Source of the DNA: Coptodactyla brooksi
Lineage: Eukaryota; Arthropoda; Insecta; Coleoptera; Scarabaeidae
DNA length: 26,525 nt
Assembly (NCBI GenBank): GCA_033557675.1
Contig: JAWQRM010000208.1
Coordinates: 1-26,525 of the forward strand
Direction of reading: 5' to 3'
Part shown: positions 1-10,936 of the stretch, piece by piece
Layout: every line of letters starts with the position of its first letter
Numbering within the stretch: position 1 is the first letter of the stretch
Translations under genes and position numbers: made by a program
Notes under the pieces: generated by a model
The model's input: only the letters and a program-made list of their open reading frames with translations
Told to the model about the DNA's origin: nothing
The model's database searches: none

Positions 1-1301
1 CTTTACCATCGACAGATATAATTAATTTTTTCATTGATTTTTTGAAAATAATCATTCATTTACTTTATTAATATTTACCAATTTACACTGATTTATAAAT
101 CATCCTTTGGAGTTTTTTGAATTAATAAGTTCAATATTAAATATTTACTTTGAAAATGCATCAATTCATTTTACCTTGAATTTAACTAATTGATTCTTGA
201 ATTAATTTTTTCATTGATACATTCAATATTAGGAATTAATTTCTTTTTTGAGCTCATTGAATTAATATATATTAACAGCAACTTAACACATTCTTTCATT
301 AATTTAATACATTTTCCATTACTTTATGGATTTCATTAATTCTTGTATTGATTTTATTAATATTTATCGATTTCTTGAATATTAATTATATTAATATTCT
401 TTATTGAGCTCTCCCAATTCATAGGTTTTCGACATCGATTTAACACATTCTTTCATTAATTTTAGTAAATTTTTGTTCATTACTTTCTTTATCGTTAACT
501 TTTCCATGTTTCGGTGATCTTTTCTTTTTATTTTATCACTTCTCTTATATATATTTTATAAATTTTTTATATTTTATAATTTTTGTTTATAAATTTCAAA
601 CAGTTTTAATCATTAATTATTATTAACTTTAATAAAATAATTAATTAATTATTAAGAATGTTAAATCGATGTCGAAAACCTATGAATTGAGAGAGCTCAA
701 TAAAGAATATTAATATAATTAATGTTCAATAAATCGATAAATATTAATAAGATCAATACAAGAATTAATGAAATCCATAAAGTAACGGAAAATATATTAA
801 ATTAATGAAAGAATGTGTCGAGTTGCTATTAATATATATTAATTCAATGAGCTCAAAAAAAAATTAATTCCTAATATTGAATGTATCAATGAAAAAATTA
901 ATTCAAGAATCAATTAGTTAAATAAAATATCAATAAATTCAAGGTAAAATGAATTGATGCATTTTCAAAGTAAATATTTAATATTGAACTTTAAAAATTT
1001 AACGCTTTTTAAACAAAACTAGCTAAATTAACTTGGAATATATTAAATTAACAAAAAAGTGGATTAAATCAACTAAAACTAATCGGAAAATCAATTAGCT
1101 CGATAAAATCGAGGGAAATAATTGAAAAAATGAATAAAACCTGAAAAATGTATGAACTGAAAGTTTATTAATTCAAAAAACTCCAAAGAAATTAGTTATG
1201 ATTTATAAATCAGTGTAAATTGGTAAATATTAATAAAATAAATGAATGTTTATTTTCAAAAAATCAATGAAAAAATTAATTATATCTGTCAATGGTAAAG
1301 A
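1..1301. repeat. AT-rich inverted repeat in an upstream SETD1 intron
   Basis: No gene is visible here. The left arm (about 1-445) is matched by its reverse complement on the right (about 660-1301). For example, the 23 bases at 420-442 are repeated in reverse complement at 662-684, and the first 30 bases reappear near 1274-1301. The arms are imperfect: the symmetry centre drifts from about 552 (inner matches) to about 651 (outer matches), so indels, probably including one of about 150 bp near 990-1150, lie in the right arm. The 215-base centre is almost pure A/T. The stretch lies 5' of the RRM exon of SETD1, so it is most likely intronic. It could be an old foldback transposon or a rearranged satellite. 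Confidence 0.75.
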
Positions 1302-2430
1302 AAATAATAAAAAAATATACTAAATTAATAAAAAGAAGTATTAAATCTATGAGTTCAGAAAACAGCAAAGAAATTCATTAATAATATTCAATAAATCAAC
1401 ATAAATCCGTAAATATGACTAACATCAATAAAAGAATTAATGAAATCCATAAAATAAGTAATAAAATCAATTAAAACCGTTTGAAGTTTATAAGAAAATT
1501 ATAAAATGTAAAAAAATTATAAAATATATATAACAGAATTTATAAAATAAAAAGAAAAGATCACCGAAACATGGAAAAGTCAACGATAAAGAATGTAATG
1601 AACGAAAATTTACTAAAATTAACAAAAGAATGTATTAAATCAATGACAAAAACTATCAATTCTGAGAGCTCGATAAAGAAATCCATTGATAATATTCAAT
1701 AAATCAATATAAATCAGTAAATATGAATAAAATCACTAAAAGAATTAATAAAACCCATAAAGTAAGTAATAAAATCAATTAAAACCGTTTGAGATTTATA
1801 AGAAGATTATAAAATGTACAAAAATTATAAAATATATATAACAGAATTTATAAAATAAACAGAAAAATTATCGAAACATGGAAAAGTCAATGAGTTAAAA
1901 CATTTCTAAAAATCAATTAAAATAGAATATAAAATTCCATAAAATCATGGAAGAAATCATTGAAGAGTAAAAAATCCGTTGATGGTAAAGAAAATAATAA
2001 AAAAATATACTAAATTAATAAAAAGAAGTATGAAATCTGTGAATTCAGAGAGCTCATCAATTGAGACTGTTCGAAAAATTAATTAACCTGATAAACAATC
2101 GATAAAATAAAAAGAAAAAATCACCGAAAGATGGAAAATCCAGTCAGAAAGATAGTAATGAAAAAAAAATTATTAAAACTAATGAGAGAATGTGTTGTGC
2201 GCAATGGAAAATTAGTAAAATCGAAGACATCATTGAAAAACAAAAAAATTAGTTATATCTGTTGATGGCAAGGAAGATGATGAAAAAATATATTAAATTA
2301 AAAGATACAATAAAAGAATTAATGAAACCATATAAAGTAAGTAACAAAATCAATTAAAACCATTTGGGATTTATAAGAAGAATATAAGATGTAAAAGAAT
2401 TAAAAATATATATTAAGAGAATTTATTTCC
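1302..2430. repeat. Degenerate direct repeats (AT-rich satellite-like)
   Basis: A block containing AATCAATTAAAACCGTTTG followed by runs of TTATAAAAT and a sequence like ACCGAAACATGGAAAAGTCAA recurs near 1465-1585, 1769-1890 and, more decayed, 2100-2140 and 2347-2425. The same block appears in reverse complement at about 480-600. It is therefore an extension of the inverted-repeat family of the preceding bases. No open reading frame of note is present. The region ends at the splice acceptor of the first SETD1 exon in this window. Confidence 0.7.
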
Positions 2431-2436
2431 CGGCAG

Positions 2437-5400
2437 ATTCAAAATCGACTCGAACTACCGGGGCGTGCCGCCCTCCATCGAGGTCACCATCTTCCAGCTG
2501 AACGACAACATCGACAGGCAGTTCCTCAGGGACATGGTGCAGAAGTACGGGGCCGTCGAGGAGCTGTTCATCTACTACCACCCGGCGACGAACAAGCACC
2601 TGGGCATCGGGCGCGTCGTGTACGAGACCGTGAAGGGGGCGAAACTCTGCGTCGAGAAGCTGAATTGCACTAGCGTCATGGGCCGGATGCTGCAGGTGTT
2701 CCTCGACCCGTTCGGCGAGAAGTGCCGGCAGAAGTTTGAGGAGTTCACGGCGGAGAAGAAGCCGCCGCCGCCCCCGGCCACCGTCGAGGAGAAACCGAAG
2801 AAAGAGGCGGATGCAGATGTTAAGAAGAAGGAGAAGGTGGCCGAGAAGGAGGAGAAATCGTTTGAAGGGAAGGAGGCGGCGGCGAAGGAGTGGGACAGGG
2901 AGAGGGATGTGAAGGACGCGAAGGCCGACAGGGAGGAGAGGATGAAGGCGAAGGACAGGGACAGGGATAGAGACAGGGGCGGCTACAATCGGGGGTACGT
3001 GAGGAATGATTACGCGACTCCCGGCGGCTCCGATCTGGGGTACGGCACGGCACCCAGCGATTACTCCACGAACTACGGGTCTAACGAAACTACACCCTTA
3101 AGGTAAGACTGATTCAATGCACGTAGAATGGAAAGTTTTGCATTTTGCATAAAGTTTTAATGAAAAACTGATTTATTAAAATAAAGTTTTAACAAAAAAT
3201 TGATTTAATACAAGAAAATTTTAGCAAAAACTGACTTTTAAAGACAAAGTTTGAGCAAAAACTGATTTATTAGAATAAAATTTTGACAAAAACTGATTTT
3301 TTTAAATAAAGTTTTAATGAAAAACTGATTTATTAAAATAGTGTTTAACAAATATGACTTGATACAATAAAATTTTAACAAAAAGAGATTTTTTAATATG
3401 AAACTTGAACAAAAACTGATTTTTTAAAGCAAAGTTTTATCAAGAACTGATTTATTAAAACAATTTTAACAAAAACTGATTTACTGAAATAAAGTTTTAA
3501 TGAATTTATGTATGTAATGTATGTATGTATGATGTATGTATTGATATATGTATTAAAAATGTATTAAAGTATAGTTTTAAACAAAAGAACTGATTTATTA
3601 AAACAGTTTTAACAAAAACTGATTTATTAAAATAAAGTTTTAATGAATTGATGTATTAGAACATACGTAATTGATTTTTTTTTAAATAAAGCTTTAATAA
3701 AAGCTGATATATTAAAGTATAGTTTTAAAAGAAAAATTGATTTGTTAAAGCTTTATTTTAACGAAAATCTGAATTGTTACAAGGTTTTAATATATTTTTT
3801 TATCAATTAAATTCTTTTTATGCCGTTTCAGCTATGATTACATGAACATGTCGATGGCCACTCCGTACGCCCATTACGGGGCGTACATGAGTGCGACGCC
3901 GATGTGGCCGACGCACGTCCCCTCCCAGCAGTGGCCCCATGACACGTGGAACAAGCCGAACCCGAGTATACCGCCGCCGGTACACAAATGGCCCGAAGCG
4001 GACGATCGGTACAAGAACGACCTGGAGAAGAATGATGTTCAAGATTGGAAGGACAAAGAGCGGGACAGGGACAAGAAGAAGAACAAGACGAAGAAGAAGG
4101 AGAAGGAGAAAGTCGAGGAGGAGGAGAAGACCTTAGATTTAGACACCAGGTTAACCTGTGGATTTTTTCGTTCAAACGCGAATTTTAAATAATTAATTAT
4201 TTTAGGATTGCCATGTTGCTCAAGGGCAAAGGGCCGGGCGGCATGGCGCCCCCGTTTCTGTCCCTGGGCGTGGACTCGGATGACGACCACAAGACCGGTT
4301 TGGACAAGGGTGTTAATTCCGTGCCAATTCCCATGTCCGTCGACAGTGACGATGGTACTTTCGGAAAAGATTGTGCATTTTGGGTTTGCTGTTAATATTG
4401 CCGTTTGCCTTTCGCAGATAGATCCAGCGTGTCGCTGAGCGATCTCCCAATTAACCCACCTCCGCCCGATATAGATGGGACGTACGTGAAACACGAGGAA
4501 AACTCGCTGCTTTCCGAGCCACCCTCGCCGTTTCTATCCAAAGAGATTTACTTACAGTGTCATCGAGACGCCTTAGAACAAGTAAAATATATTTGATGAT
4601 TATTTGAGCTCCTTACTTTTCAATCTATTTACTTAAAATATTACAAACACCCAATAAACAATCTTATTTGTTCAAATAAAGCTTTAAACAAAACTGATCT
4701 ATTAAAACAAAGTTTTAATGAAAAACTGGTTTATTAAAATAAAGTTTTAGCAAATCTGATTTAATATAATAAAGTTTTAACAAAAACTGATCTTTTAAAA
4801 TAAAGTATTAGTAAAAACTGATTTTTTAAAACAAAGTTTTAACAAAAACTGATTTTTTTTAATACAGATTTAACAAAAACTGATTTTTTAAAATAACGTT
4901 TCAGGAAAAATTGATTTTTTAAAACAGTTTTAATCAAAAATTGATTTATTAAGGTATAGTTTTAACAAATCTGATTTAATATAATAAAGTTTTAACAAAA
5001 ACTGATTTTATAAACAGTTTTAATGAAAAACTGATTTATTAGAATATAGTTTTAACAAATCTAATTTACTACAATAAAGTTTTAACAAAAACTGATCTTT
5101 TAAAATAAAGTTTGAGCAAAAACTGATTTTTTAAAACAAAGTTTTAACAAAAACTGATTTATGTATGTATTGATGTATGTAATTGATTGAACAATGATTT
5201 TTTGAGAAGATTTTTTGATTTTTTAATAAAAATTGATGCATTAAAGTATAGTTTTAAACAAAAGAATTGATTTGTTGAAACTTTATTTTAATGAAAATCT
5301 GATTTGTTACAAGGTTTTCTTTTAATACATTTGTTTTTCAATTCAAAATGGAAGCTAGAAGTGTCAATGAATAAATAAATGCCATAAATTTCATTTAAAT

Positions 5401-8400
5401 GTATTTATTAAATAATTGTAGGCGGTGGTGGCGAGGCAGAAGGAGGCGTTAGAGACGACGGCCCTGCTGAAGAAGGTCAGAATAGAGATGGACAAAATCG
5501 GCAGTGACATCTCGTCTAGCGAGGATGAGCTGCTGACCGGCGACGGGATAGAGAACAATTACAGCCCGATTGACAGGAATTCCGTTAAAGACGGTGACAA
5601 GAACGAACCGGAAGACGACCAGATGAGTTTGTCATCGTTGAGCAGCAACGACCAAAAAATCGAAGAGGGCAAAATGGAAACGAACATTCTGCCTCCCCCG
5701 CCACCTCCTCCGGCACCGGGACCGCCCCCGCCGCCCGGCCACTACCCCTACCAGCATTATTCGGGTAAATTTTTCTGTAAATTTAAGTTTAAGCGATCGA
5801 TTATCCGATTTAACGCGAAGGTTATCCATACTACCACCCGGGTGGACACTATGGACCAACTGCCGACTGGAGGCAGGCGTACCACTACGGCGCGCACATT
5901 TACCTGCCCCAGCAGCAATACTCCCAGTTCCCCTCCATCCACCATGCCGCCTACATGCCGTACCAGTACAACAGCAGGAAGGCGGAAGCGACGCGGGACG
6001 ACCCGCACACGCCGACCATCAACTCCGTCGTCCAGCAGATCACGCAGGAGCTGAAGCAGATCCTGAAGAAGGATTTCAACAGGAAGATGGTGGAGTTCAC
6101 GGCGTTCAAGAAGTTCGAGGCGTGGTGGGAGGAGGAGAGCACCAAGGAGAACAAGAACGCCGCGAAGAGGGACGAGGTCGTGGGGGAGAAGGTGAATAGG
6201 GATAACCTGAACATCTTGCTGGAGGCGAACCGCGAGAACATCTACAGCAATATCAATTTGGACAGTATAGGTGAGCCGTTTGTTCATTGTTAGTTCGTAA
6301 CTAGGTTAAATAATGGTCAAAAGTGAAAAACAACAGCTTTGTTACTTTTGTAATTGTTACTTTTTCGGAACTGTTACTTTTTTATGTACTGCTACTTTCT
6401 GGAATTTGCTATTTTGGGGCAATAACTTTAATGTACTCTTACTTTTTTTATAACAGTTACTTTTTCGTAACTGTTTTATTTTTTGGAACTGTTACTTTCT
6501 GGAATTTGTTATTTTGGGACAGTTACTTTTACGTACTGTTACTTTTTTGTGACCGTTACTTTTTCATAATTGTTTTATTTTTTGGAACTGTTACTTTCTG
6601 AAATTTGTTATTTTGGGAATATGTAACGTACTGTTACTTTTTTATGACTGTTACTTTTTTGTAACTGTTCCTTTTTGTAACTGTTTTATTTTTTGGAACT
6701 GTTAAACTTATTTTAACTGTGTGTTCTCTAGACGAAACATTTCGCCAACCGAATTCTTTCGTTATTGCAGGCAGTTTTGGGTTGGGCCTGAAGGCGTCCC
6801 TGCCGAAAATGCCGAGCTTCCGGAGGAAGAAGGTGCCGTCGCCGGCGGTCGAGGAGGAGGGCAAGCTCTCGGACAACGAGGAGATCGTGCACGACTCGGA
6901 CTCGGAGCGTGGCGGCGGCGACGCGAAGCGACCGCCGGCAGAGAGGCGCGCCCGCAAGGCGTCGTCGTCGTCGTCAAGCTCGTCCGGCGGCAGTTCGTCG
7001 GCCGACAGCTCGGCGTTCAGCTCGGACACGGACAGTTCGGACTCGGGCTCGGACGAGAGCTCCGACTCGGAGTCGACCTCGGAGCACGAGGTGAAGGTGT
7101 GGAATGATGGTGGCGCCGCGAGGAGGAGTGCGACGCCTACCGAGCGGACGACGCCCGTCCCGGACGCGGCCGCGCTTGACGAGAGCGAGCCGCCGGATGA
7201 ATTGAAGGCCGGGGAGGAGAAGGACAAGGGGGAGGAGCGTCCGCCCGCGGTCGTCGAGAAGCGGGCGTACCTGGACGGCGACAGCGACGTGAGCGAGGAC
7301 GAGAGGGAGTACATGGAACGACGGAGGAGGAACACGGAATGGATGGAGCAGATCGACAGGGAAAGGGACGAAAAGTTGAAGCTGAACAAGGAGTCTGGGA
7401 AGAACGAGAGGTTGTGGCACGAGAAGAAAGTTATGGCGCCGCCGGCGGTGCCTGACAGTAAAAAAATGGAGGAATACAAGCCGATGGAGGTCGAGAAGTT
7501 CCTCGGGCTCTCCGAGGAAAGTACCGACGAAGAGGAAATGGTGGACAAGGATGAGAATAAGGAATGTGTGGAGATGGACACGATTAACGGAACGTCAACA
7601 ACTCAGGTAAGTTGCACCTGGATTTATGATATCTTTAAAATAAAGAAAGAATTATTTTAGGTTAGATTGGAGCACTCGTATTGTATGCCGCCGAAAACGG
7701 AGACCACCCCGCAGATGCTCGAGCACGATCACGGGTACACGAGCCGGGAGGAGGCGGTACCGGTCCCGGATGTTGTCGCGCCGCTACTGCCACCACGACA
7801 ACCGAGCGGCGAAGAAACCGCCGAGAAGAAGCCGTCGAAGGAGAAGCCGCCGCGGCCGCGTAAGCCCAAGCACCACGGGAAAGTGGAGGACACACGACAA
7901 CAGCCGGAATACGCGAAGCAGGATCACCAGCGCCCGTCGTCGTTACCCGTCGTCCACGATACGAAATTCCTCGAGAGGGACATCAATACGGAAATGGTTA
8001 TTCTGTATGAGTTTCTTACGAAGGGGATCGACAGGTCAGTTTAAGTTTAGAAAGATTATTCCAAATGAAATCCTAGAAGTAATAGATGAAACAATAGTAC
8101 AGGATTATTTGAAAGGAAATTATTGCACGATTAATTTGAAAGGTAACAGCTTTGACAATGTTTTAATAGTTGAAAATTATGACCACTTTGTATATTTTCA
8201 AAATTGTTATTTTTTTACGTTTTTTCTATTTGAAAAAGTGGCGTTTTTAGTACATAGGAAGTTATTTTGACCCTTTAGGAACACCCCATAAAAGTTTTAA
8301 TTCTAATTGCTTTTTTTTTAACTTAAAAGGATAGTTGTAGTTATCTGTTTTCTTTTTTCCTTCAGTTGTCTTTCAGCTTCTGCTTCCTCTGGTCTGTTCA

Positions 8401-10322
8401 TTACTTCTTCCAAACTTAGTACTTCACCATAGCCCTCCGGTTTTAATTTTTTTAATTTTAATTTTTTTTTGTCAAGGTTGAAAATTGAACTGAATTTTTT
8501 TGATTTGAACTTTTTAATGTTTCAGCAAATATTTCTATTATATTGAGGAACAGGCTTAAGATCTCTTCCACTTGTCAATAGCTTGTTGTAGTAGGCTTGT
8601 ATTTATTTCTTCATCAATTGTCTCCTTTACTGCCTGTTTCTTTTTCTGTTCATTTTTCTTCTTCTGTCGCTCTTAAAAATCTTTTCCCGGTAGATTTTTA
8701 AATCTATCGGGTTCAACACAGATTCATCTGTGTTGAAAATAAAAGATTATTTTATCTTTTCATTGTATATATGGTCCAGCTTTTCATAAAGGTCATAAAC
8801 GATGTCAGGGGTTCTGTTGCTTTTGTAACAGTCTGGAGATGTTAAGCTTTCTTTAGTGCCAATCGTAAAGTAAGTGCCTCTTCATAAAGCCTAGATACCA
8901 GACTTCGCCTGGTGTGCCATCTTTGAAGACATTTTTAATATTGTTTGCTCTTACATACTCCCCAACCAGATGCATGAGTTTACTTACTGCTTCTTGAAGC
9001 TCTTCAATGGTGTAAGAGGGGGAAGGCTTCTTTTTTTTTTATATGATCTCGGCATTCTGGAAAAGAGAAAAAAGTCAGTAATATTTATGCTTTTAGTAAA
9101 TGGTGTGTTCTCAGATAATTCAGAATGTTTTATTGCTTTTTAAAAAGCCCAAAAAATTAAACTGTGCAGCAGGGCAAAATGCTTCTTTTAAAGGTTAAGA
9201 ATTGAAATCTATTTTTGATGTCGCAGCGAGGACATTGACTACATGCGAATGGCGTACGAGGCGATGTTGGCGAACGACTCGATAGGCTACTGGCTGAACG
9301 ACACGCACTGGGTCGGGCACTGCGTCACCGACCTGTACTCGTGCCCGCCGAAGAAGAAGAAGAAGGACGACGTGAGGGTGCACGCGTCGGGCTGCGCCCG
9401 GACGGAAGGTTACTACAAGGTGGCCCCGTTGGAGAAGGCCAAGTACAAGTACCACCACGCGAAGTCCCACGCGAACACGTCCCCGAATGTGCCCGTTACG
9501 AAAATGCAAGGTAAGCAATTAGTTTCCTATTAATTAAAGAATAGTAATTATAAACTATAAGAAACTATTGGAATAGTACAGGCTTAAAATCAAATTCATA
9601 TGGGACAAGGGGGTAATTTGTTCAAAAAATATACAGATTTTGTATTATATTTAAACCAGGTCAAGGTAAGAGAAAGTCACGTAGTACAATGTGCATCTGC
9701 TAGTTTAGATACTCATTTTTGTGTTTGGTGTATCTGCAGGCTTGTCGAGAGAGGCCAGGTCCAACCAGCGGCGGCTGTTGACGGCGTTTGGCACGGACAC
9801 AGACTCGGACCTGCTCAAGTTCAACCAGCTGAAGTTCCGCAAGAAGCACCTCAAGTTTGCCAAGTCGGCGATCCACGACTGGGGCTTGTTTGCGATGGAG
9901 CCGATAGCGGCGGACGAGATGGTGATAGAGTACGTGGGGCAGATGATCCGGCCGTCGGTGGCCGACCTCCGGGAGACCAAGTACGAGGCGACGGGTATCG
10001 GCAGCTCGTACCTGTTCAGGATCGACCTCGAGACGATCATCGACGCGACCAAATGCGGCAACCTGGCCCGGTTTATAAACCACAGTTGCAACGTAAGCGA
10101 AACGAGAGATTTGCCGAGATATCTTTTGTTTGAATTTCTTTTCCGTAGCCGAACTGTTACGCCAAGGTCATAACGATAGAGTCCCAAAAGAAAATAGTGA
10201 TATACTCAAAGCAGAGCATCGGCGTGAACGAGGAGATCACGTACGACTACAAGTTCCCCATCGAGGACGAGAAAATTCCATGTCTGTGCGGCGCGGCGAC
10301 GTGCCGGGGCACCCTCAATTAA
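2437..10322 (+). CDS. Set1: Histone H3-lysine-4 methyltransferase SETD1/Set1 (5' partial, 11 exons)
   Basis: Exons read by eye: 2437-3102, 3832-4149, 4206-4354, 4418-4581, 5422-5764, 5821-6270, 6771-7606, 7661-8034, 9227-9510, 9740-10092 and 10149-10322. All junctions are GT-AG and in frame, giving about 1,369 residues; the N-terminus lies upstream. Domains in order: RRM (2465-2716); Lys/Glu/Arg-Asp-rich linker; proline runs (about 5690-5740); Ser/Asp/Glu-rich block (6850-7100); N-SET (about 7970-9330, with WLNDTHWV); WDR5-binding motif GCARTEG (9390); SET (about 9830-10240, with HDWGLFAMEPI, IEYVGQMIR, GIGSSYLFRID, ARFINHSCNPNC, EEITYDYKF); and post-SET CLCGAATCRGTLN just before the stop. 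In the known family this is the catalytic subunit of nuclear COMPASS, which mono-, di- and trimethylates H3K4 at promoters. All key SET and zinc-binding cysteines are present, so the enzyme looks active. The 56-bp intron at 5765-5820 is very short. Identification is close to certain; individual boundaries are slightly less so. Confidence 0.96.
3103..3831 (+). repeat. SETD1 intron filled with a ~30-bp tandem repeat
   Basis: This intron runs between the RRM exon and the following exon. It is built almost entirely from degenerate copies of a unit close to TAAAGTTTTAACAAAAACTG plus ATTTATTAAAA, about 30 bases long. A short TATG-rich stretch sits near 3505-3550. The last 170 bases (from about 3640) do not follow the tandem unit. 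The same family fills a later intron of this gene (4582-5421). There is no coding sequence. Confidence 0.85.
4582..5421 (+). repeat. Second SETD1 intron with the same ~30-bp tandem repeat
   Basis: This holds about twenty degenerate copies of the unit seen in 3103-3831, again followed by a TATG-rich piece (5160-5185) and a non-tandem tail. The tails of the two introns also match, with shared words such as TTAAAGTATAGTTTTAAA and GTTACAAGGTTTT. The similarity therefore goes beyond a simple repeat and points to a shared origin. Three exons separate the two introns. There is no coding sequence. Confidence 0.85.
6271..6770 (+). repeat. SETD1 intron with a ~100-bp T-rich tandem repeat
   Basis: Roughly three or four copies of a unit of about 100 bases carry GGAACTGTTACTTTCTGGAA followed by TTTGTTATTTTGGGAC, with smaller GTTACTTTTT sub-repeats inside. 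The unit starts recur near 6385, 6490 and 6590. An open frame on this strand reads as Tyr/Phe/Val low-complexity sequence and is not a gene. Confidence 0.8.
8318..9055 (-). mobile_element. Pogo-like transposase relic, antisense inside a SETD1 intron
   Basis: Read on the minus strand from an ATG at 9055, the product begins MPRSYKKKKKPSPSYTIEEL and runs into DGTPGEVWYLGFMKRH. This resembles the N-terminal DNA-binding part (psq plus CENP-B-type helix-turn-helix) of pogo-family transposases. A frameshift near 8860 then moves the match to another frame (KESLTSPDCYKSNRTPDIVY and onward to about 8758). After a non-coding break, a fragment resembling the C-terminus reads YGEVLSLEEVMNRPEEAEAE and ends at a stop at 8318-8320. 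The DDE catalytic core between the two parts is missing. The element is dead, sits in the 1.19-kb intron 8035-9226, and runs opposite to the host gene. The family call comes from recalled motif patterns, not a search. Confidence 0.75.
8678..8748. repeat. T-shaped double hairpin
   Basis: Two palindromes lie back to back: 8686-8697 with 8700-8711 (12 bp arms, one mismatch, 2-base loop) and 8712-8723 with 8726-8737 (12 bp arms, perfect, 2-base loop). They are enclosed by an 8-bp stem, AATCTTTT (8678-8685) with AAAAGATT (8741-8748). The three stems abut with only three unpaired bases (8738-8740). The result is a three-way junction, or T-shape, about 71 bases long. It lies where the catalytic core of the pogo-like relic should be. 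Confidence 0.7.
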
Positions 10323-10700
10323 ACTCACTTTTCCCCCCCGTTTTTCCTTTTCTACCGCAAGCTAAACACGAATCTGTACATTCACGGTTTCTTGGCATTC
10401 AGTTTTCTTTTTTTTTTTTTTTCGTAATAAGGAAAAAAACGATTGTGTAGTTTCTACAAAATAAGTTGCGTGTCCCGAGTACTGTACGTCGATTTAGTAA
10501 TTTATTCGCGAAGCGTAAATAGTCCAGGACGGGCCCCCCCCCCCAATTTTAAATTATACATTTTTTATTTTACCTTGTACATATTCCGGCGTGTAAATAT
10601 CGTAAATACTGTTGAATGTGTTTTTCTTGTTTTCACGAGGTAATTAATTAACATCTTACATTGTACATAATTAGAAATAAAGCTTTAGTATTTTATTCCG
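10323..10700 (+). other. SETD1 3'UTR with polyadenylation signal
   Basis: This is non-coding sequence after the SETD1 stop. It contains T-rich tracts, a run of about 13 C residues near 10529-10542, and AATAAA at 10676-10681, the likely polyadenylation signal. Cleavage would fall about 10-30 bases later. No other gene is seen between here and 11987; 10700-10935 holds only AT-rich unassigned sequence. Confidence 0.6.
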
Positions 10701-10936
10701 CTAATTTTTATTCATTTCCTTTTTGCACTCGAATTTTTATAGCGCCAGGTATTTTTGTGTAACATTTGTTTACATAATAAAGATAAGGAGCCCTAAATTT
10801 GTTTCGCAAATTTAAATGTACATACAAAGCAAACTCGAATCTTTCACACTTTTTTACTTTCTCTTACCGGTAGTAAGTTGCAGTGCATCGAACTTTCGAA
10901 AGTATTTTTGAGTATGCAGATTGTTTGATTTGTTTT

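Noticed and set aside
6323..6601. Open reading frame rich in Tyr, Phe and Val that could suggest a membrane protein
   Set aside because: It is a translation of the ~100-bp T-rich tandem repeat in a SETD1 intron; the residues recur with the repeat and there is no start context or family match.
6634..7581. 315-residue Ser-rich minus-strand open frame opposite a SETD1 exon
   Set aside because: It mirrors the Asp/Glu/Ser-rich coding exon 6771-7606, whose codon content keeps the opposite strand open, and it runs on into the intron repeat. The plus-strand reading joins in frame with conserved SETD1 exons.
8678..8748. T-shaped hairpin taken as a viral terminal repeat
   Set aside because: The shape recalls parvovirus-type ends, but no viral coding sequence is nearby, the unit is very short, and it lies within a transposon relic.
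9600..10133. 177-residue plus-strand frame overlapping the SET-domain exon
   Set aside because: It is in a different frame from the SET motifs and has no recognisable domain; the SET reading is unequivocal.
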